Source: a bacterium
GTDB taxonomy: Bacteria > SZUA-79 > Acidulodesulfobacterales > Acidulodesulfobacteraceae
Length of the DNA: 9,986 bases
Assembly (NCBI GenBank): GCA_021800745.1
Contig: JAJYYS010000049.1
Coordinates: 1-9,986 of the forward strand
Direction: 5' to 3'
Position numbers and translations under genes: made by a program. Positions within the stretch are counted from its first letter, which is position 1, and every line of letters begins with the position of its first letter. The notes beneath the pieces were generated by a model. The model was not told where the DNA came from. It saw nothing but the letters and a program-made list of their open reading frames with translations, and did no database searches. This document shows, piece after piece, positions 7,255-9,986 of the stretch.

Positions 7255-7731
7255 TCAAAACGGAATATCGTCGTCCTCGTTCGGCTGGTTTGACGCCCCG
7301 CCGGTATTAGCGGAACCGCCGCCGTTTTGTCCCGCATAGCCGTAATCGTTAGAGGCCTGCCCGTAATCGGCTTCCGCGGCTTCCGCGCCGCCTCCACCGC
7401 CTTTGGCGCCAAGCAGAACGATATTAGTAGCAACTATTTCTGTGATATATTTTTTATTTCCGTCTTTGTCATCGTAGGAACGGTTGCTAATCCTGCCTTC
7501 CACGAAAACTTGCTTTCCTTTGTTTAAATAGTTTGCAAGATTCTGAGCCATTTTTCCGAACAATACGATATTATGCCATGTCGTTTTTTCCGATTTATTG
7601 CCTGATTTATCGTTAAAATATTCCGACGTCGCAATGGAAAACTTTAGGATTGCAAGACCATCCGGCGTGTACCTCAGTTCAGGGTCCTTGCCTAGATTGC
7701 CGATTAATAATACCTTGTTAAGACTGCCCAT
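7255..7731 (-). CDS. ssb: Single-stranded DNA-binding protein
   Basis: Tetrameric cytoplasmic protein that coats single-stranded DNA in replication, repair and recombination and recruits partners through its tail. The 158 residues show the usual three parts: an OB fold (about 1-110) beginning MGSLNKVLLIGNLGKDPELR and containing TTWHNIVLFGKMAQNLANYL and KGKQVFVEGRI; a Gly/Ala/Asn/Gln-rich flexible linker (about 111-150, with five Gly in a row); and the acidic tip DDDIPF at the C-terminus that binds other repair proteins. Start supported by GGAGG on the minus strand (7740-7736), 4 nt before ATG. It stands alone here, not next to rpsF/rpsR as in many bacteria. It is divergent from the pilin genes. 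Confidence 0.97.
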   Translation of the reverse strand: MGSLNKVLLIGNLGKDPELRYTPDGLAILKFSIATSEYFNDKSGNKSEKTTWHNIVLFGKMAQNLANYLNKGKQVFVEGRISNRSYDDKDGNKKYITEIVATNIVLLGAKGGGGGAEAAEADYGQASNDYGYAGQNGGGSANTGGASNQPNEDDDIPF

Positions 7732-7786
7732 AAAACCTCCGAAATTTAATAAAGATTTAATATTTTAATAAAAGTTTCATAAAATT

Positions 7787-7815
7787 ATGATAATTTAAGT
7801 AATTTATTTTGGCAA
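7787..7815 (-). promoter_or_regulatory. Probable sigma-70 promoter of ssb
   Basis: Minus strand TTGCCA (7815-7810) and TATCAT (7792-7787), each 5 of 6 to consensus, are separated by the ideal 17 bp. The predicted start near 7780 gives a leader of about 50 nt that contains the GGAGG ribosome site. Confidence 0.5.
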
Positions 7816-7820
7816 GTTAA

Positions 7821-7905
7821 ATTTCCGTTAAATTTTTATTTCTTTTTTATTTCATTTCCGTTAAATTTAGGTTACAAATCCCCCTTCAAAGCAATTTACC
7901 GTTAA
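7821..7905 (+). repeat. Spaced direct repeats ATTTCCGTTAAATTT in the ssb-pilV intergenic region
   Basis: Two identical 15-bp copies lie at 7821-7835 and 7854-7868 (33-bp period), with a degenerate third copy (TTTACCGTTAA, 7895-7905) 41 bp further on. The shared core is CCGTTAA. The first copy lies just upstream of the ssb -35 element, and the whole set lies 40-150 bp upstream of the pilin promoter, so they are candidates for regulator binding sites on the 281-bp divergent region. The rest of this region is plain AT-rich DNA. Confidence 0.6.
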
Positions 7906-7943
7906 TTAAATATAGTGTGTAGATATTCATAGATTGAAGGTTT

Positions 7944-7971
7944 TTGACTTTTTTTAGGATGATGATATAAT
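7944..7971 (+). promoter_or_regulatory. Extended -10 sigma-70 promoter of the minor pilin operon
   Basis: TTGACT (7944-7949) and TATAAT (7966-7971) are 16 bp apart, and the -10 box is preceded by TGA, forming the extended -10 motif TGATATAAT. The start near 7978 gives a 35-nt, purely AT-rich leader without a Shine-Dalgarno sequence. Confidence 0.75.
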
Positions 7972-8012
7972 CAATATATAAAACAAAAATAGAATTTTTA
8001 AAATAAAATTTT

Positions 8013-8582
8013 ATGATTAAAAATAACAGACTATTAATAAAAAACCGCAACGGTGCTTCTTTGCTAGAAGTTATGATTGCTATGGTTATTCTTACCTTTG
8101 GATTTCTGGGTGTAATGGCTCTGGCGGTGGCCCTTACAAATAATAATGCTACAGCCGGCAAAATAAATACGGCTACTACTATTGCACAAGCTGAAATAAG
8201 CCAGTTAAACTGCCTTGGGGTTAGCGGAATACAGAATGCTCCCATTAATTTTGCCCCCCTGCCGCCGACATGTACTTTTGCCGTGCCAGGAACTTGTACT
8301 TATACAGTTAAACCCCTTGTTTCACCGAGTGCAGACACAAGAAACCCGATAACTTCTTGTATAAATCCAGCTTTAACAGTAGGGGGAGTTGCTCCAGATT
8401 CACTTCCTCCGACAGGACTAGGAGTAACTTTACCTTACACTGTAACTATTAACTTTTCCTATAATAATCCTGTAACGGGTCAGCCTTATCCGGCTTCAAC
8501 TACGGTTATTAACGCACAGGTTGAAGTCGGCTGGCAGGATACCGGACAGCATGTTATAATAATGAACGATTTAATTTCATAA
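8013..8582 (+). CDS. pilV: Type IV pilus minor pilin, PilV-like
   Basis: Prepilin of 189 residues. The short basic leader MIKNNRLLIKNRNG (14 residues) ends in Gly, the prepilin peptidase (PilD) cleavage point. It is followed by ASLLEVMIAMVILTFGFLGV, with Glu at mature position 5 and the hydrophobic N-terminal helix typical of PilV/GspI-type minor pilins. The C-terminal globular part is Pro/Asn/Thr-rich and carries four cysteines (67, 87, 95, 116), enough for two disulfides. PilV proteins join PilW, PilX and PilY1 in the tip complex that primes pilus assembly. The gene is first in the operon behind the promoter at 7944 and has no recognisable ribosome site before its ATG. No FimT/PilE-like gene precedes it, since ssb is the left neighbour. 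Placement in the PilV class rather than another minor pilin class relies on the N-terminus and gene order. Confidence 0.85.
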   Translation: MIKNNRLLIKNRNGASLLEVMIAMVILTFGFLGVMALAVALTNNNATAGKINTATTIAQAEISQLNCLGVSGIQNAPINFAPLPPTCTFAVPGTCTYTVKPLVSPSADTRNPITSCINPALTVGGVAPDSLPPTGLGVTLPYTVTINFSYNNPVTGQPYPASTTVINAQVEVGWQDTGQHVIIMNDLIS

Positions 8583-8602
8583 CCATTTTAAAAATTAACT
8601 TT

Positions 8603-9844
8603 ATGAGCAAGAAAGCGGAAGAAAATAATTTTCACAGCTATTGCGATACCTTAAGCCGTACGGCAGGTTTTTATAAAAAAAGACCGGTAGCGGTTTTGAA
8701 TAACAATAACGGCTTGACCACGGTCGAACTCATAATAGCCCTGGCAATTTCCGTGATAGTAGTCGCGGCGGCAGGATTCATTTTACTGACTCAATCAGGC
8801 GTCATAAGATTTAACAGGTCCGTTTCGACCGAACAGCAAAGATTAAATACGGCGTTCAATTCCGTAAGATATTCGCTGCGTATGGCGGGATTCGATTACG
8901 GAAACGGTTATTATGCTTATTCACAAGGGAATCCCGTACCGTCGGTTCAAGTCGTCAGCGCGGCATACCCAAGCAATCCATACGAGGTTTTAGTCAGTTA
9001 CAGTGCCTTAGTTAACGGTTCCAGCCCTTGTGTTTTAACGCCTAACGCAAATTCTAACTCAAATTCTGCATCGGCAAGGTTTAACTTGTGCGCTGACCCA
9101 AACGTTCCCTGCTCTTGCAATATTAATAATTTTTATATAGGTCAGGTTATTAATATTGAGAATCCAACGCCCCTTAATAATAATCCACTTCCTGCCGCAC
9201 CGATAACTTTTTGCGTTACAAACGTGTTAACTAATTCTAACGCGATTGTTGTAAATCCTGGAACAGGAAATAATCCCTGCGGCACTAATAATCCTGTGCC
9301 GCCGAAAAGCATAGGCGGTGGAAACGTATCTTCCATAAATCAAATTTTATTTTATTGGGGAAATACCGCATATAATTTTAATGCTCCATTCGATGTTCCG
9401 GGTAATTTATACGAGTGTACGTTGAGCAAGATATTCATAGAGCCGCCGGCGCCTGCAGCAGGCGGCCTATATACGCCGCCTCAATGTTCAAATACGATTA
9501 CCCTAAGCGATTATATTAATAATTTTGCGGTTGCGCCCCAAGGATATAGTTTTAACAGCCCGATTCTGTCATATTACATAACTTCTACTTCGCCTGCCGG
9601 GCAAATTAAAGTTTATTACAGCAACGGCACAAATCAGTCGGAGCCTCCCTACTTAAATTTGTCCGTTACGGGCGAATCTAACGTAGCGCTGTCCGATTCG
9701 CCGGCTTACAGCGTTAACGTTCCTTACAATTCTAATACAGGCGGGGTCGGCGCCAAAGGAAACGCAGGTCAGGTCGTAGGCAATAACGTTTTGAAAACTT
9801 TAAACTCAAGCATATTTTTAAGGAACGCCTATTACGGCAGTTAA
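8603..9844 (+). CDS. pilW: Type IV pilus minor pilin, PilW-like
   Basis: Prepilin of 413 residues in the tip-complex class. The processing site is NNNNG/LTTVELIIALAISVIVVAAAG: Gly37 before the cut, Glu at mature position 5, then the hydrophobic helix. The segment 'QQRLNTAFNSVRYSLRMAGFDYG' (78-100) is the classic PilW signature. The C-terminal part is long, Asn/Pro/Ser-rich and beta-like, with eight cysteines (143, 163, 170, 172, 204, 226, 272, 295). From ATG 8603 the leader would be 37 residues, much longer than usual. An in-frame TTG at 8696 would give a typical six-residue leader, MNNNNG, but neither start has a clear ribosome site, so ATG is kept. It follows pilV by 20 bp in the same operon. 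Confidence 0.87.
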   Translation: MSKKAEENNFHSYCDTLSRTAGFYKKRPVAVLNNNNGLTTVELIIALAISVIVVAAAGFILLTQSGVIRFNRSVSTEQQRLNTAFNSVRYSLRMAGFDYGNGYYAYSQGNPVPSVQVVSAAYPSNPYEVLVSYSALVNGSSPCVLTPNANSNSNSASARFNLCADPNVPCSCNINNFYIGQVINIENPTPLNNNPLPAAPITFCVTNVLTNSNAIVVNPGTGNNPCGTNNPVPPKSIGGGNVSSINQILFYWGNTAYNFNAPFDVPGNLYECTLSKIFIEPPAPAAGGLYTPPQCSNTITLSDYINNFAVAPQGYSFNSPILSYYITSTSPAGQIKVYYSNGTNQSEPPYLNLSVTGESNVALSDSPAYSVNVPYNSNTGGVGAKGNAGQVVGNNVLKTLNSSIFLRNAYYGS

Positions 9845-9853
9845 TGCGATAAT

Positions 9854-9986
9854 ATGAAGAGAAACAAAAATTTTATAAATATTATAACAAAAAATAATCG
9901 GGGAATAGCCCTTGTAACGGTAATATTGGTTATCGCAATTCTGGGCATATTAGCGGCGGTAGCAATAGAAACAACCGGCACCGATA
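9854..9986 (+). CDS. PilX-like minor pilin, N-terminal fragment (runs off the window)
   Basis: ATG at 9854, 9 bp after the pilW stop, opens a frame that stays open to the window edge (44 codons). The product begins with a basic leader ending NNRG, followed by IALVTVILVIAILGILAAVA and a Thr-rich end (ETTGTD). This is the PilX N-terminal pattern (RGxALVxxLxxLxxLxxLxxxAxxTT). It has Thr rather than Glu at mature position 5; PilX-type and GspK-type pilins often lack this Glu, so it fits the top of the pilus tip complex. Gene order pilV-pilW-pilX supports the call, and pilY1 might follow outside the window. Confidence 0.75.
   Translation, partial: MKRNKNFINIITKNNRGIALVTVILVIAILGILAAVAIETTGTD

Noticed and set aside
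7809..7825. Sigma-54-like TTGGCAAG in the ssb-pilV region
   Set aside because: The -24 half matches, but the -12 position (ATTTC) lacks the required GC. The same bases serve better as the ssb -35 element on the minus strand.
7886..8245. 119-codon minus-strand frame across the pilin promoter and the pilV start
   Set aside because: It runs antisense to a well-supported prepilin and through its promoter, and its translation shows no recognisable protein pattern.
9055..9084. Asn/Ser-coding repetitive stretch in pilW as a phase-variable repeat
   Set aside because: The repeats are imperfect (AATTCTAACTCAAATTCT-like) and too few for slipped-strand switching.
9142..9336. Minus-strand frame inside pilW
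   Set aside because: Shadow of the pilin gene, with no independent evidence.
9450..9464. GC-rich palindrome inside pilW (CGCCTGC-A-GCAGGCG)
   Set aside because: The loop would be one base, there is no T-tract, and it is explained by Ala/Pro/Gly codons.

Overview
The window comes from a Gram-negative bacterium with AT-rich DNA. Genes for periplasmic lipoprotein transport (LolA), an outer-membrane TonB-receptor-type barrel and type IV pilus minor pilins all require an outer membrane. The sigma-54/NtrC-style control of glnB-glnA and the FtsK-LolA pair fit a proteobacterium or a deltaproteobacteria-like lineage. This placement is an inference from gene content; there is no rRNA gene in the window. 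No mobile element, CRISPR array, tRNA or rRNA was seen, and no gene-free stretch exceeds 300 bases.

Layout. (1) Positions 1-2101, plus strand: the C-terminal part of ftsK, which overlaps lolA by four bases, followed after a short gap by yajQ. (2) Positions 2102-4137: a nitrogen-assimilation unit. Two NtrC-like palindromes 30 bp apart precede a near-consensus sigma-54 promoter, then glnB (PII), glnA (glutamine synthetase type I) and a perfect 17-bp hairpin. (3) Positions 4177-4929, minus strand: a CcdA-type membrane thiol-disulfide transporter. (4) Positions 5064-7063, plus strand: a TonB-receptor-like barrel protein that apparently lacks the plug domain, behind a promoter with consensus hexamers that would give an almost leaderless mRNA. 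(5) Positions 7192-7815, minus strand: ssb, sharing a hairpin terminator with the receptor gene. (6) Positions 7821-9986, plus strand: a repeat-bearing intergenic region, an extended -10 promoter, and the start of a minor pilin operon (PilV-like, PilW-like and the first 44 codons of a PilX-like gene).

How it fits together. Most of the window is housekeeping: chromosome segregation, lipoprotein sorting, nitrogen assimilation, ssDNA binding. The accessory part is cell-surface: the barrel protein and the pilus tip proteins. The minor pilins contain even numbers of cysteines (4 and 8 in the mature parts), so they may depend on the disulfide chemistry that CcdA feeds; this is inference.

Most interesting points: the glutamine synthetase has Phe (F398) at the position of the adenylylation tyrosine, although it is otherwise of the adenylylated GSI-beta type and its promoter looks NtrC-controlled; the barrel protein has no visible plug; and its start codon lies about 2 nt from the predicted transcription start. 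No clearly undescribed multi-gene system is visible.
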